DNA of 64,000 bases from Gracilaria domingensis (taxonomy: Eukaryota; Rhodophyta; Florideophyceae; Gracilariales; Gracilariaceae): positions 322,043 through 386,042 of the forward strand of contig VCMS01000009.1 in NCBI GenBank assembly GCA_022539475.1. Reading direction: 5' to 3'. This document shows positions 31,854 through 41,380 of this stretch, piece by piece. Below the pieces are notes generated by a model that saw only the letters and a list, made by a program, of their open reading frames with translations, did not search any database and was not told the origin of the DNA. Each line of letters starts with the position of its first letter. Position 1 is the stretch's first letter. The position numbers were made by a program, and so were the translations under genes.

Positions 31854-34532
31854 ATGGCGACCCCAAGATGGGAGGCTCATAAGGAAAACATCCAACCTCG
31901 GCCGCGAGGGCGCAATGCGAAGCTCTTGGAGAAGGCCCTGGTGGGCTCGAAGGAGGACATCGAAGCAGAACGAGCTCGACGGGAAAAGGCGGTCAAGGAT
32001 GCCGTTGCGAGACAGGAACCTGCCAGGAACTTGTTGGACTTCTACTTGGCCTACGCATTGTTTATCGTTGACTACTTTCCCGCAGGGTCAAAACATCTTG
32101 TTCAGGCAGTCGAAGACCCCTGCCGGAGACATGCAAAAGATGAGAACTTTAGAGATGATATTCGTTTTCTTCGCTTGTGGATTCTGTACATAGAAATGCG
32201 AAGAGATAAGCTTGATGCATTTACCTATATGAGACGAAAGCGAATTGGTTGCTCCTGGACCTTGTTCTACGAAGCTTGGGCAGCCACTCTCGAAGCCGCT
32301 CGCCAATATGACGAAGTGGAAAAAGTATACCAGCTTGCAAGGGAAGTTGTTTCCCGGCCTCAGGATCGAATTGCTCAACGCCTGAAGGAATTTGAATGCC
32401 GTATGGCTGCGAGAAAGAAGAGGGACCAGAAGAAGAAATTGGATGCAGAAACAAAGAAAATTGACGATGCTCAACGGGAGGCCGCAAGGAAAGAGAGGAA
32501 CACCGCTCGGGCGGAACCGTCTCTGGCGTCTGCAATTCTCTCTGCTCCAGTTGCGGACGAGAACGATGATGAACGAGTCAGAAAAAGCACCCGTGTTCGA
32601 CCAGCTCTTGGACGAATATCAGAGCACGAAGCAGCTACTGGGCTTCGTCCATTCACGTCTCGTACGCCAAGCTCTTCGACGAGAGAATATCAGCACCAGC
32701 AATCTAACCATGTTCAAAAGCAGGTACAAGAAAACAAGGAGAACAAGTTTCAGATATACAGCGATCATTCAGCGCCATCTCCGACTTCTAAACCAACATC
32801 TGGCGAAGATCAGGACTTGCGATTTGATGTCTTGGCGAAAATCGACGACGTTGGCAAGGAAGATCGTGGTCGTCTTCCATCTCAATGGGCTGGCGAGACT
32901 ATCCCGCAGAATGATGCTGCTGTAGAAAAGCTGAAGAACAAAAGTTTGACTTCCCGGCTAGTATCTCCATTTCAGATATATCAGGATGAAAACTATCAAC
33001 GCGGAGGATCTTCTCCTGGAGAGGACGTGTTGGGCATGCCGACCTCATCCATCGCAAACAACGAAAGCTCTAACGATAATGAAAACCTTCCAGTGGCATC
33101 ACCTGAAGCGTCTAGGCGAGAACCATCTCCCGTGTTCGATCAGAAAGCAGAGAGATATAATCGTCCTCCATCACCGACGATTAACACGAAGATTGCGATG
33201 CGCGAGATTGACGATATGTTCAATTGTTCATTTCCAAACGTCAGCGAAGCCAACTTTTCTCGGCCACCACCTCTCTCGCTCGAAAATGAAAGGCCGGGGA
33301 CATCAACCGCATTCAAGATACTACCGGATGAAGAATCGGTCGAGCAACTTAGGTACGCGGAGAAGAGAAGGGCATCTCCTGTGCCTGATTCACAATCAGA
33401 CCCATGTCGATATGACGAAATGGAACTCGGTAGATATCTCAACACCTGGGCTGTTGACCAGCCATCCTTTCAATTCATTGGGGATGTCCATGTGAACATT
33501 GAGCCAGATAGTATACTGGAGTTGCCCTGGCGCGTTCCTGTCACTCTCTGCGTTCAGGAGTCTCAGTGCCCAGGGTTTAATCAACAGTCACGAGTATTTT
33601 TTGTTGAGGATGTTGACAATGAGTTTGGAGGTGCTGATATATCGCTATCTTGTACTGGTGACATTGATGATGTTCCGTTATTCGTCCTGAAGCAATCTTA
33701 TGCCTCGAATATATGGGAATTCTACATCTACCAAACCATTCAACAGCGTTTCCAGAAGAAGCTCATGCAAAGCGATAGTATACCACTCGCTGTGGGATTC
33801 TCGCATGGTACAGAAACGTCTTTCCTAGTGCTGGATACGAAGGGGGTTGCCTGCTTGACCAAAATACTGCAGATGATGCCTAGGAACGTGCTGCCCGAAT
33901 CATTGGCTATGTTCTTGACTGTAGAATTGTTGAAGACTTTATGCATGTTGCATGAAATCGATATCATTCACTCTGATATCACGCTGGATAACGTTCTATT
34001 TCGCAGGAACACAGCTGTGGAATTGGTAGGCGACTCCTACAACGCCTCTGGAGAAAAAGGTTGGTCAGCATGTGGAGTTTTGCTTGTCGATTTCAACGCT
34101 TCTATCGATGTTCTGCATAAACGTGTTGGAGGTGCCGGTGTTGATGATGTGATGCGATACACATCCACTTGCAACCACTCCTTACTTGATCCGCAATATC
34201 GCCCACATTCATCTGCTGGGTGGGCATTCAATGTTGACTGTTACGGAGCAGCCGTTTGTGCAGCAAAGATGCTTGGTGTTAAACTGAATGACACCGACAG
34301 CGGCCCTGTCCCTCTGAAGCAGGAAGATATCTGGAAGTCCTTTTTCGAGGACATGTTGCGCTTGGAGCCTTCATCGACTTCAGTACAGACTGTGAAGGTA
34401 ATGCGACGCAATTATGAATCCATGGAAAGGGTTTTGGAGCAAGATACGAAACTGGGATTCGAAGTCGGAAAGCTATTTAGGGTGGTTGCTTATTCGCTGG
34501 AAGCCGACACATACACAACGAAAAGGATCTGA
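31854..34532 (+). CDS. BUB1: BUB1/BUBR1 (MAD3)-type spindle checkpoint kinase
   Basis: 892 residues, from an ATG giving MATPRWEAHKENIQPRP. A KEN box (10-12) precedes a MAD3/BUB1 TPR-like domain (about 25-170, with NLLDFYLAYALFIVDYFPAG and FRDDIRFLRLWILYIEM). A second KEN box lies at 295-297 in a long disordered middle. The C-terminal kinase domain matches human BUB1: FVLKQSYASNIWEFYI aligns with FVLK...PWEFYI (beta-3 Lys 613), then IIHSDITLDNVLF (Asp 708, Asn 713) and LLVDFNASID (metal-binding Asp 746). The loop Lys of HGDIK is Thr here and DLG reads DFN, so catalysis may be weak or lost. Such proteins inhibit APC/C-CDC20 through their KEN boxes and act at kinetochores. Having both KEN boxes and a kinase domain resembles the undivided ancestral MADBUB form. 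Confidence 0.95.
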   Translation: MATPRWEAHKENIQPRPRGRNAKLLEKALVGSKEDIEAERARREKAVKDAVARQEPARNLLDFYLAYALFIVDYFPAGSKHLVQAVEDPCRRHAKDENFRDDIRFLRLWILYIEMRRDKLDAFTYMRRKRIGCSWTLFYEAWAATLEAARQYDEVEKVYQLAREVVSRPQDRIAQRLKEFECRMAARKKRDQKKKLDAETKKIDDAQREAARKERNTARAEPSLASAILSAPVADENDDERVRKSTRVRPALGRISEHEAATGLRPFTSRTPSSSTREYQHQQSNHVQKQVQENKENKFQIYSDHSAPSPTSKPTSGEDQDLRFDVLAKIDDVGKEDRGRLPSQWAGETIPQNDAAVEKLKNKSLTSRLVSPFQIYQDENYQRGGSSPGEDVLGMPTSSIANNESSNDNENLPVASPEASRREPSPVFDQKAERYNRPPSPTINTKIAMREIDDMFNCSFPNVSEANFSRPPPLSLENERPGTSTAFKILPDEESVEQLRYAEKRRASPVPDSQSDPCRYDEMELGRYLNTWAVDQPSFQFIGDVHVNIEPDSILELPWRVPVTLCVQESQCPGFNQQSRVFFVEDVDNEFGGADISLSCTGDIDDVPLFVLKQSYASNIWEFYIYQTIQQRFQKKLMQSDSIPLAVGFSHGTETSFLVLDTKGVACLTKILQMMPRNVLPESLAMFLTVELLKTLCMLHEIDIIHSDITLDNVLFRRNTAVELVGDSYNASGEKGWSACGVLLVDFNASIDVLHKRVGGAGVDDVMRYTSTCNHSLLDPQYRPHSSAGWAFNVDCYGAAVCAAKMLGVKLNDTDSGPVPLKQEDIWKSFFEDMLRLEPSSTSVQTVKVMRRNYESMERVLEQDTKLGFEVGKLFRVVAYSLEADTYTTKRI

Positions 34533-34719
34533 TGGATGGTTGGGAAGGTGGACATAACTGTAGCAAACGAGAGGGAGAGCGAGTCTGTCTGCGACACGAA
34601 GACGATGCAAACAAATTCCTGTGAGCAGAATGGCGGGAACGTTCCTAGATCTTTGGCGGTAGTTCGTTTCAGATGCGTTTGGTTTGAGAAACATTCGTAA
34701 CAAGCTTTTATGTAGTAAA

Positions 34720-35616
34720 CTAGAGGCGAGCACTTATCCCCGGAGGAACGCCTTTGGCGTCTTTGGCTTCATGTAATATTACATCATCAGTGGGTGGCCA
34801 GACTTTCATCGGCTCGATTTGTTCAACGCAGCGATATTTCTTGAAGTCTGTCACACCCCGACTACGCAGATAATCCTCGTCAATAATTGCTTCTCCATTC
34901 AAAACTTCTGGGGGCTCCTGGACCATCTTCACTACACAATCTGCAACGATTGTTGCCTTCCTCCAATGACTTCGTGCGGCCATCTTGAAGTTCTTCGTCG
35001 CGTAACTCTCTATCATTGTAGCTGGCCACAATGCATTTATGCTTATGCCAGTTCCAGCAACCTCCTTAGCAACTCCCATGGCTATCATTGTCATACCATA
35101 CTTAGAAATGCCATACGCAACTTTGCTCTGAAGCCATCCCAAATCGACCGGAGGACTCATGACAATAATTCGACCATACCCTTGTCTCTTCATTATCGGA
35201 AGCACCTCGTGAACGCAACAAAACGTTGCGCGAACGTTTACTTCGTGCACAAGATCGTATCTAGTCATTGGGGTGGATTCGACGTCCTTCCACCAAAGGG
35301 CACCACTGTTGCAGATCAGAAAGTCGATTCTTCCATACGTTTCGTAAGCCTTCTGTATCATCCTATGAATGTTTGCGGGATTTCGAACATCACATTGGAA
35401 GGGCAGTGCGTCAGACCCATATTGACGGACTTCTTCTGCAACCGTGTAAATGGTGCCTGGAAGATTTGGCTTCTCTTTCACGCTCTTGGCCGCAACAACA
35501 ACTTTACACCCAGCCTTAGCCAAAGCCAGGGCAATTTCGCGTCCAATACCTCTGCTCGCACCCGTAATCACAGCCACACGCCCTCTCAGTTGCTTCAGGG
35601 GAAATGATGATGGCAT
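34720..35616 (-). CDS. short-chain dehydrogenase/reductase, HSDL2-like
   Basis: 298 residues, classical SDR fold. The NAD(P)-binding TGASRGIG motif is near the N-terminus. FQCDVRN and ICNSGALWW (in place of NNAG) follow, then SPP and a Y-G-I-S-K active-site motif (YGISKYGM). The phrases LPGTIYTVAEEVRQYG, INALWPAT and EAIIDEDYL closely match HSDL2, a peroxisomal or mitochondrial SDR of unclear substrate; animal HSDL2 adds a C-terminal SCP2 domain, which is absent here. No signal peptide. The C-terminus ends SARL, which resembles a type 1 peroxisomal targeting signal (S-[AR]-L family: ARL is a permissive variant), consistent with a peroxisomal site. The start is the first ATG in frame. The gene converges with BUB1, 187 bp between stops. 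Confidence 0.9.
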   Translation of the reverse strand: MPSSFPLKQLRGRVAVITGASRGIGREIALALAKAGCKVVVAAKSVKEKPNLPGTIYTVAEEVRQYGSDALPFQCDVRNPANIHRMIQKAYETYGRIDFLICNSGALWWKDVESTPMTRYDLVHEVNVRATFCCVHEVLPIMKRQGYGRIIVMSPPVDLGWLQSKVAYGISKYGMTMIAMGVAKEVAGTGISINALWPATMIESYATKNFKMAARSHWRKATIVADCVVKMVQEPPEVLNGEAIIDEDYLRSRGVTDFKKYRCVEQIEPMKVWPPTDDVILHEAKDAKGVPPGISARL

Positions 35617-37213
35617 CTCTTCGCTGAGATAATCTCGCAACTGCACACTGGTTAGCAGCAACTTGGCGAAATGACTATCTTTCAGTGACGTTTTGAATGC
35701 TCCGCATTCACGGGTTGGAGATGTTGTAGACTCTGGATAATTTCCACAGGTCAGAGGTACAACTTAAGCACTCATACGTGAACATGAGGGGGTGCACCGA
35801 AGAACCAGACCGATCATCTGGTGTACTAGGAACGGACTGCTACATCATCCCGGGACAGAATTCTGATCGGATATCTCAAGTGGAAGCTGCCAAAATTTTA
35901 AACTCCTGCAGAAGTTGAGATGGGCTTTCCAGCCTGGACGCCACAATGCCTCGTTGTGATAGCGGGCGCTCCGCATCAAACAGAACGAACAGGGAACAGG
36001 AGAGAACCCACCGGTGCAGATACGAACGAGTTATGCCGCGAACGAGTAGCTATGGCAGATTTTGCTCCACGAAGTCCGAGCTGCACGACGAATCACCTGT
36101 CAGCCCCGCGATGGCTCCCGGAAGTATGAAGTCTTCATGAAGCAAAGCAGATTTCGGAACCAGTCAATGTTAAGGAATCTTCTACTTGCCCACACACTCA
36201 TTTCCATCCCACACGCATGCCTGGTTACAGATAAGTACTTTAGTCGAGCGCATCATCGATAAGGACCACGAACCTCCATTCGCCGTACCACATGAAATCT
36301 GCGTTAAGGTCTACCTCTCCGTCTCTACGTCGTTGTTTAGTCAAAGAAGGTTCCCTGAACCTGCCTTAGGACGCAGAGGGTTGTGATGTAAAATTCGCCG
36401 AGCGGACTGGATGCCTGTCGAAATCGTTGGTCTACTGCCATTGCGACGTTCTCTTGCTCATGAGAGAATTCACTCGGGAGTAGTTCTCTTACATTTTGCT
36501 CAGGTGTATGATCGCTAGAACCCCGAGGGGCTTTTCTTAAGGACGAGGGGAAGCAGTCCATCTCAATGGTTTGGAAGCCAGGGGTTGAGATCGGAGCTAC
36601 ATTGTGCGGGGCGGCTTAAGGTTACCTCGTGTTTTAGAAGGCTTCCTAACGTGTCGGTAATTCTCAATCGAGGCGCTGCATATGGAAAAGTCTAAACATA
36701 GCCTAGGTCCCGTTCTTCTTCTTTCTCCCAGGCATTCGTTTGGCGAACGCTTGGAAATCTATTGAATACCGTGTACGCTCCATGCTTGTTTTTCCCACAC
36801 TGTTTAGAGTCAAAAGACGGAGGCTAGCTACAGCTATCGAGAGAGAGAGAGAGAGGTGTTTTACGAACTAAAACAGTGACAAGCGAGCGTTTCGCAAGGG
36901 AATGTTCCGCCATCGTCCAGTTTTTGCAGTATCTTTCGATTGACCGCGGTTGATAGATCTATTGCAGATGCATACGGAGTACGATATATAATGCTCGGTG
37001 GTCGCCATGAATATGAAGCCGATCTCAATCCTCAGTATTATCGCGTTTCAAGAACAGGTATGTTCTTTCTCGTTCACCGGCTTCTCAGAACGAGTGGCCC
37101 TGATATCTAAGCGGATTGATGATGAGCAACGATGAAAAGAAGATGCAGACGCGACAAGTACAGTCGAAGGATGTGGATGGTATGACTCGAGAAAACGGAG
37201 TTATGCGGACGAT
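35617..37213. other. intergenic, no supported gene
   Basis: 1.6 kb without a supportable gene. It contains a (GA)n microsatellite at 36839-36856. The left edge is the promoter of the SDR gene; the right edge is downstream of the transporter gene. Confidence 0.5.
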
Positions 37214-38308
37214 TTACTTCGCTGGCGTCTGTACAATAGCGGCCTTCTCCTCTATTGGAGCATCGGTTTTGGGTCCGGTCTTTGGCTTGTTGGCCTTCGC
37301 GTAGGTCTTGTAGAAGAGAGCACCGAAAACTGTAGCGGCCCCGAGCCACTGCATGCCGGTCATGCCATGGCGGAAGAGGAGATTGGACACAAACACCGAC
37401 AAGAACTGGCGGATGGTCATGATGGTGGCATACAAGAGTGCGCCGAACTCCTTGATAGTATATGTGATGGCAAACTGACCGGATACTGCCGAAAAGGAAA
37501 GCACCGCCATGTCACCCATGACTGTGGGGTACTTGAGTAGGAAGGCGATGGATTCTACAAGCTTACCAGATCCAACAAGGAAGCAAATGCTCATGAGACC
37601 CGAGCACATGTTGACGTAAAGCATTTGATTGTAGATGGTCATCTGATAGCCCGAAAAGAGCTTCTCCTGGAAAGTGGAAGTAAAGCCATCAAAGGCCAGG
37701 TAGCCGAGCATGAGCAAAAGGCCGTAGTAGGAGTCCTCGTCGGAGGCCTTCTTGGCCTTGATGTTTCCAGACAAGAGGAAGACGGTACAACCCAGGGCAA
37801 CGAAGACGGCGACGCCGTACTCGACAGCTCCGTAGCGCTTTCCGGACATGAAGGTGCCCCAGATCATAACGGGAATCATCTTGGCGCACTTGGCCAAGGT
37901 CTGGGTGGGGAGGGTAACCCACTTGAGGGCCTCGTACTGACAGCTGGTAGCAATAACATTACTAACACTGATCATGAAGTACTTGTACAACGGGGCCTTA
38001 TTACGCAATTCGGAGAAGTCGCCCTTCGCGAGCAGGATGCATCCGGCCACAAAAGCGGCGGAGAAACGATTGGCGAAGACGAGAACAAGCGAATTCTTGA
38101 AGTACTCGCCTTCCTCGTCGGGGGCTTCGGAGCCGTTCGTGTAGGGCTTGGTCATGATTCGCTCCTGCAACAGGGCGTACAGCATGAGTGAGCCAATGAT
38201 GCCGACGACGCACATCATGACGCGCGGAGAGGGAACATACTTCCAGATGCCCACTGGCTGCGGCGCGGGCGTGGGCTCTGGTTCCATCGGTACGCTCTTC
38301 TCTGCCAT
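37214..38308 (-). CDS. SLC35B2: Golgi PAPS transporter, SLC35B2/PAPST1-like
   Basis: 364 residues with about ten membrane helices, nucleotide-sugar transporter family SLC35B. The closest match I can recall is SLC35B2: QYEALKWVTLPTQTLAKCAK (human [20 protein letters not shown]), MIPVMIWG, LGYLAFDGFTSTFQEKLF (human AGYIAFDSFTSNWQDALF) and IMTIRQFLSVFVSNLLF. It would exchange cytosolic 3'-phosphoadenosine 5'-phosphosulfate into the Golgi lumen for sulfotransferases. In an alga with sulfated galactans this supplies carbohydrate sulfation. The N-terminus is Pro-rich and cytosolic. The C-terminus is Lys-rich without a KKxx ER signal. Single exon. Alternative: another SLC35B member (UDP-sugar transporter); the B2-specific matches favour PAPS. 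Confidence 0.9.
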   Translation of the reverse strand: MAEKSVPMEPEPTPAPQPVGIWKYVPSPRVMMCVVGIIGSLMLYALLQERIMTKPYTNGSEAPDEEGEYFKNSLVLVFANRFSAAFVAGCILLAKGDFSELRNKAPLYKYFMISVSNVIATSCQYEALKWVTLPTQTLAKCAKMIPVMIWGTFMSGKRYGAVEYGVAVFVALGCTVFLLSGNIKAKKASDEDSYYGLLLMLGYLAFDGFTSTFQEKLFSGYQMTIYNQMLYVNMCSGLMSICFLVGSGKLVESIAFLLKYPTVMGDMAVLSFSAVSGQFAITYTIKEFGALLYATIMTIRQFLSVFVSNLLFRHGMTGMQWLGAATVFGALFYKTYAKANKPKTGPKTDAPIEEKAAIVQTPAK

Positions 38309-38778
38309 GTTTGGTGTGTGTGTCTGCTGTTGGTGTGTGGGTAGGTGCGGGTGCGGGTGCGGGCGCGGAAGGGTGGTGAAGGAATACCAACGAAGGCTAA
38401 GAGGGGAAGGAGGGGTGGGCGACGGTGGGCGGAGAGGCGGGTGCTGCCACTACAAGCAGGGTCATCAAGTTTCTACTGGCGACGATCGCCGCGCAGTTCG
38501 ATTTGTACGTCTGAGCGCGCAGTTCGAGGAGCGCTCTGACAGTGAAGCTCTCCCAGAAAGCCGCCGCGGTGAAGGTGGGGGGGGGGGGGGGGGGAAGGCC
38601 CTGTTCGGCGTGTGCCTTACACTGGCAGCGTTTGCGCACGAATTGCTCCGCGAACAAACAAATTGTACAATGACGGGCGGTTTAGTGGTGTGTTTACAGT
38701 TATGCAAAAAGATTTATAAAAGTTAGGAAAAGCTACCGTAACGGTACTACCGCGGGGCGAAGCCCCCCGCGCAGCTCC
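38309..38778. other. promoter region with an 18-G run
   Basis: 470 bp between two leftward genes: promoter of the PAPS transporter and 3' end of the RING gene. An uninterrupted run of 18 G residues lies at 38577-38594, a potential G-quadruplex and a likely sequencing or replication-slippage site. Confidence 0.6.
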
Positions 38779-39420
38779 TCAGCAGCACGCGCTGCTTTGC
38801 TCGTAGACGGGCCTCCAACACAGCGGGCACGAGTTGTGCGCGCCGTCCACGAGCCACAGATCGGCGCAGCGCACATGAAACGCGTGTTGGCACGGCAGTA
38901 TTCGGACGTGACAGTTTGGTTCAAGCTGCGACAGACACACGGCACACTGCTCGTCGCGCTCCGCCGTCCACACCGTCTTGGTGGTGCTGCGGTTCACGTC
39001 GCTCAGGATGGCCCTGGAGGCGCCGAACAGCTGTCGCACGCCGTCCTGAAACGCGTCGCCAACGCGATTGGAGAACGAGGCGTCCGCCGCGTCCGACTCG
39101 GTCTGCAGCAACGCGCGCTGGCGCGCAATGCAGCGCTGTCGGCGCACGAGCAGCACGCCCACGCCGGGCACCAGCAAGTAGCCCAGGATGATGAGCATGT
39201 AGCCCAGCGCCAGCTCGAAGTCGGCGCTCGACACCGCGGCGTGCTGGTGGCAAGCGCGGCTGAGCGACAGCTTGACGGCCGAGTAGGCCAACACGGAGAG
39301 AAGCGACACACTGACGGTGGCCATGATGGCGTCCCTCGACGGACGCACGGCGGCGCACGACGGCGCGGCCGCCGATGAAGGCGAGGCAGACTTGTAGCTC
39401 ATGTCACACACAAGCGGCAT
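38779..39420 (-). CDS. membrane-anchored RING-H2 E3 ubiquitin ligase
   Basis: 213 residues. Two hydrophobic segments at about 27-47 (MATVSVSLLSVLAYSAVKLS) and 66-88 (LGYMLIILGYLLVPGVGVLL) are followed by a linker and a C-terminal RING-H2 domain at 159-201: CAVC...C...CQHAFHVRC...CPLC, i.e. C-x2-C, C-x-H-x2-H-x2-C, C-x2-C. Such ATL-like proteins transfer ubiquitin at endomembranes; the substrate is unknown. The start could be the ATG at 39420 or 39402. The frame is open further upstream but only through low-complexity Pro/Arg sequence. The DNA is very GC-rich, like its right neighbour region. Confidence 0.88.
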   Translation of the reverse strand: MPLVCDMSYKSASPSSAAAPSCAAVRPSRDAIMATVSVSLLSVLAYSAVKLSLSRACHQHAAVSSADFELALGYMLIILGYLLVPGVGVLLVRRQRCIARQRALLQTESDAADASFSNRVGDAFQDGVRQLFGASRAILSDVNRSTTKTVWTAERDEQCAVCLSQLEPNCHVRILPCQHAFHVRCADLWLVDGAHNSCPLCWRPVYEQSSACC

Positions 39421-40274
39421 TCGAACAACAAACACGCGGCAGCAGCGTACACTGGTTGGCAAATCCGGGGAGGAGTCGCAGCGGTGCGAGATGCGATGGA
39501 CGAGGCGCGATGGGCGGGGAGGGGGAGGTGGGGGGGGGGGGGGGAGATGGGGCAATGTGCACGGGCGGCGATGGAGAGGAGGCGGATCGCGCGCAGAAGT
39601 GGTACAAATATCACCCCGCGCGCGCCAAATATCGCGCGAAGCAGAGGGCGACAGCCGCCTCTCGCGGCGGCGCTCGCGGCGCTGATTGGCGCGCAACCCG
39701 CCGCACGCGGCCGCCGGTGGCGGCGTGTGTGGCGAGGAATGCGCGAGCAACGCGCGTCGCTTCGCGAAGCGGCGGGCGTGCGGGCCGCACAGGCGCGCGC
39801 GGGTGACGCGCAGCTCGCGCCACGCTGTCGCTTCCGTCGCCAGACGCGCGCGCGCGCGCGCGCGGCGCGCGCGATGGCGCGCCGCGGCGTGGAACAGCTG
39901 GACGCGTGCGCGCGCTGAGCGCGTGTGCGCGTGTGCGCGTGTGCGCGTGTGCGCGTGTGCGCGTGTGCGCGTGTGCGCGTGTGCGGCGATTCGGAGCGAG
40001 GAGGACGCGCGCGCCGTGCGGCCAGTGAAATGCGGAGGAGCACAAGGCGCGCGGCACGGAACGATATCTTATCTTACGAGCGGCGATACGAGACGTCGCG
40101 CGCGGAGCTGCTGGCGCGCGGCGGAGGCGGTTGCAGGCGACGTCGTCAGAACCCTCGACTCTCTGTTGGAGGGTGGATGATGATGATAATATTCTCTATT
40201 TACAGGGAGTACGAGCGCTAACGCTAGCATTCTATACCTAATGTGCTGTACAGGCGCGATGGGGCGCTTTGTAT
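39421..40274. other. CpG-rich spacer with (CG)n and G-run tracts
   Basis: No supportable gene: long open frames on all strands here are a composition effect. It contains a 15-G run (39530-39544), a (CG)n tract (about 39844-39868) and an 8-bp tandem repeat (39919-39985). The left part is the RING gene promoter. Confidence 0.6.
39919..39985. repeat. 8-bp tandem repeat (GCGTGTGC)n, Z-DNA-prone
   Basis: About eight units of an alternating purine-pyrimidine octamer over 67 bp, preceded 50 bp upstream by a (CG)n tract. Such sequence readily adopts left-handed Z-DNA under negative supercoiling. Confidence 0.9.
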
Positions 40275-40631
40275 CTACACGCCGGGATGCATCACCACCA
40301 TGGGCGCATCCGACATGACGAAGCACTCCGCGCGCGGCGGCTGCCCGCCCGTCGAGCGCTTCCGCCCCGACGCCGAGTGCGAGCAGCGCGGCGGCTCGTC
40401 GCCCGGTGGGTGTTGGTGCAGGAACAGCTGCAGCTCCTCGGATGCTCCAAAGCCGGTCGGCGGCGAGCCCTTGATCAGCGTGGCCTGCTTGGCGCGGCTC
40501 TGCTGCCGTCGGTGCGCCGCGCGCTTCCTCCGCGAGCAGCTGTGATGGCCCGCGCCGCGCGAGTTGTGCGCCGGCGCGCAGCCCGACGCCGCCGGCGCCA
40601 CGAACGCCTCGCACTGGCAGGGCGTCGACAT
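40275..40631 (-). CDS. unknown 118-residue protein
   Basis: An ATG-started frame with good context (ACACCATGTC) and a TATA-like box (ATATAAG) about 140 bp upstream, the same distance seen at other genes in the window. The product begins MSTPCQCEAFVAP, has a basic middle (SCSRRKRAAHRRQQSRAKQA) that could be a nuclear localisation signal, then KGSPPTGFGASEELQLFLHQ, and ends MSDAPMVVMHPGV. No known domain is recognised. It lies in CpG-rich DNA where chance frames are common, but the promoter and the non-repetitive composition argue for a gene. It is divergent from the 411-residue protein gene. Confidence 0.55.
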   Translation of the reverse strand: MSTPCQCEAFVAPAASGCAPAHNSRGAGHHSCSRRKRAAHRRQQSRAKQATLIKGSPPTGFGASEELQLFLHQHPPGDEPPRCSHSASGRKRSTGGQPPRAECFVMSDAPMVVMHPGV

Positions 40632-41207
40632 GGTGTGCGCGCGCGCTGCGTCGGCGCGATGCGGGTTGCGTCGTCGAATGGGTGGGCGCCGCCGTCGAGC
40701 GAGGAGAAGACGCGAGCAGCAGAGCGCGCCTGAGCGCGCCGCGCCGCCAGCGTGCAGTTCGCCCCCTTCCTTATATCTCCGCGCGGCCGCCGGTACCCTT
40801 GTATGCGCGCGCAATATCGCGCGTGCTCACAACAAACCGCGGCGCGCAGGCGCGCGCAGCCACAAACCGGCGCGCCGTCGGCAGCCGTCTCACGCTATCG
40901 GCCGCGCGGCGCCGCCGCTCACGCAACGGCGCGGCCGCGCCGCGCGCCGCGCGCGCGCCGCGCGGCCGAAAGCCGCACGAATTCGCGCCGACGCGCCGCG
41001 CGCGCGCCGCCGCGCAGCCGCTGCGCCAAGGAAGGCTGCCTGTAGGCGCGGCCGCGCGCGCCGTGCCGCGCGCGCGCGTCGACGGCGCGCGCGCGCACGT
41101 GACGCACGTGTGCGCGCCGCGCATTGACACGTGCTGACACACGCGCGCGCCGTCAACGGCCGCGCCGCGCGGCGCGCGCGCGGCCGCGGCCGCGGCTGCG
41201 GCGCGTG
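40632..41207. promoter_or_regulatory. extremely CpG-rich divergent promoter region
   Basis: 576 bp between the starts of two divergent genes. From about 40850 to 41200 the sequence is nearly all G+C with dense CGCG. No gene is called within it. Confidence 0.5.
40770..40776 (-). promoter_or_regulatory. TATA-like box (ATATAAG)
   Basis: An AT-only island in CpG-rich sequence, about 140 bp upstream of the 118-residue protein's start. Confidence 0.55.
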
Positions 41208-41347
41208 ATGCAGACGCCGCGTCTGTCGGCCGCGTCGTCCGACGCGGACGCGCAGCTGCTGCCGTCGCGCCGCGCGTCGCTGCTCGCGTCGCTGCGCGCC
41301 TTGGCCCCGGCCGCCTCCGCCGCGCCGCGCTCGCCGCGCTCGCCGCG

Positions 41348-41380
<33 letters not shown>

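Noticed and set aside
39611-40180. Long Arg/His/Thr-repeat frames on both strands
   Set aside because: Products of the octamer and (CG)n repeats, not genes.
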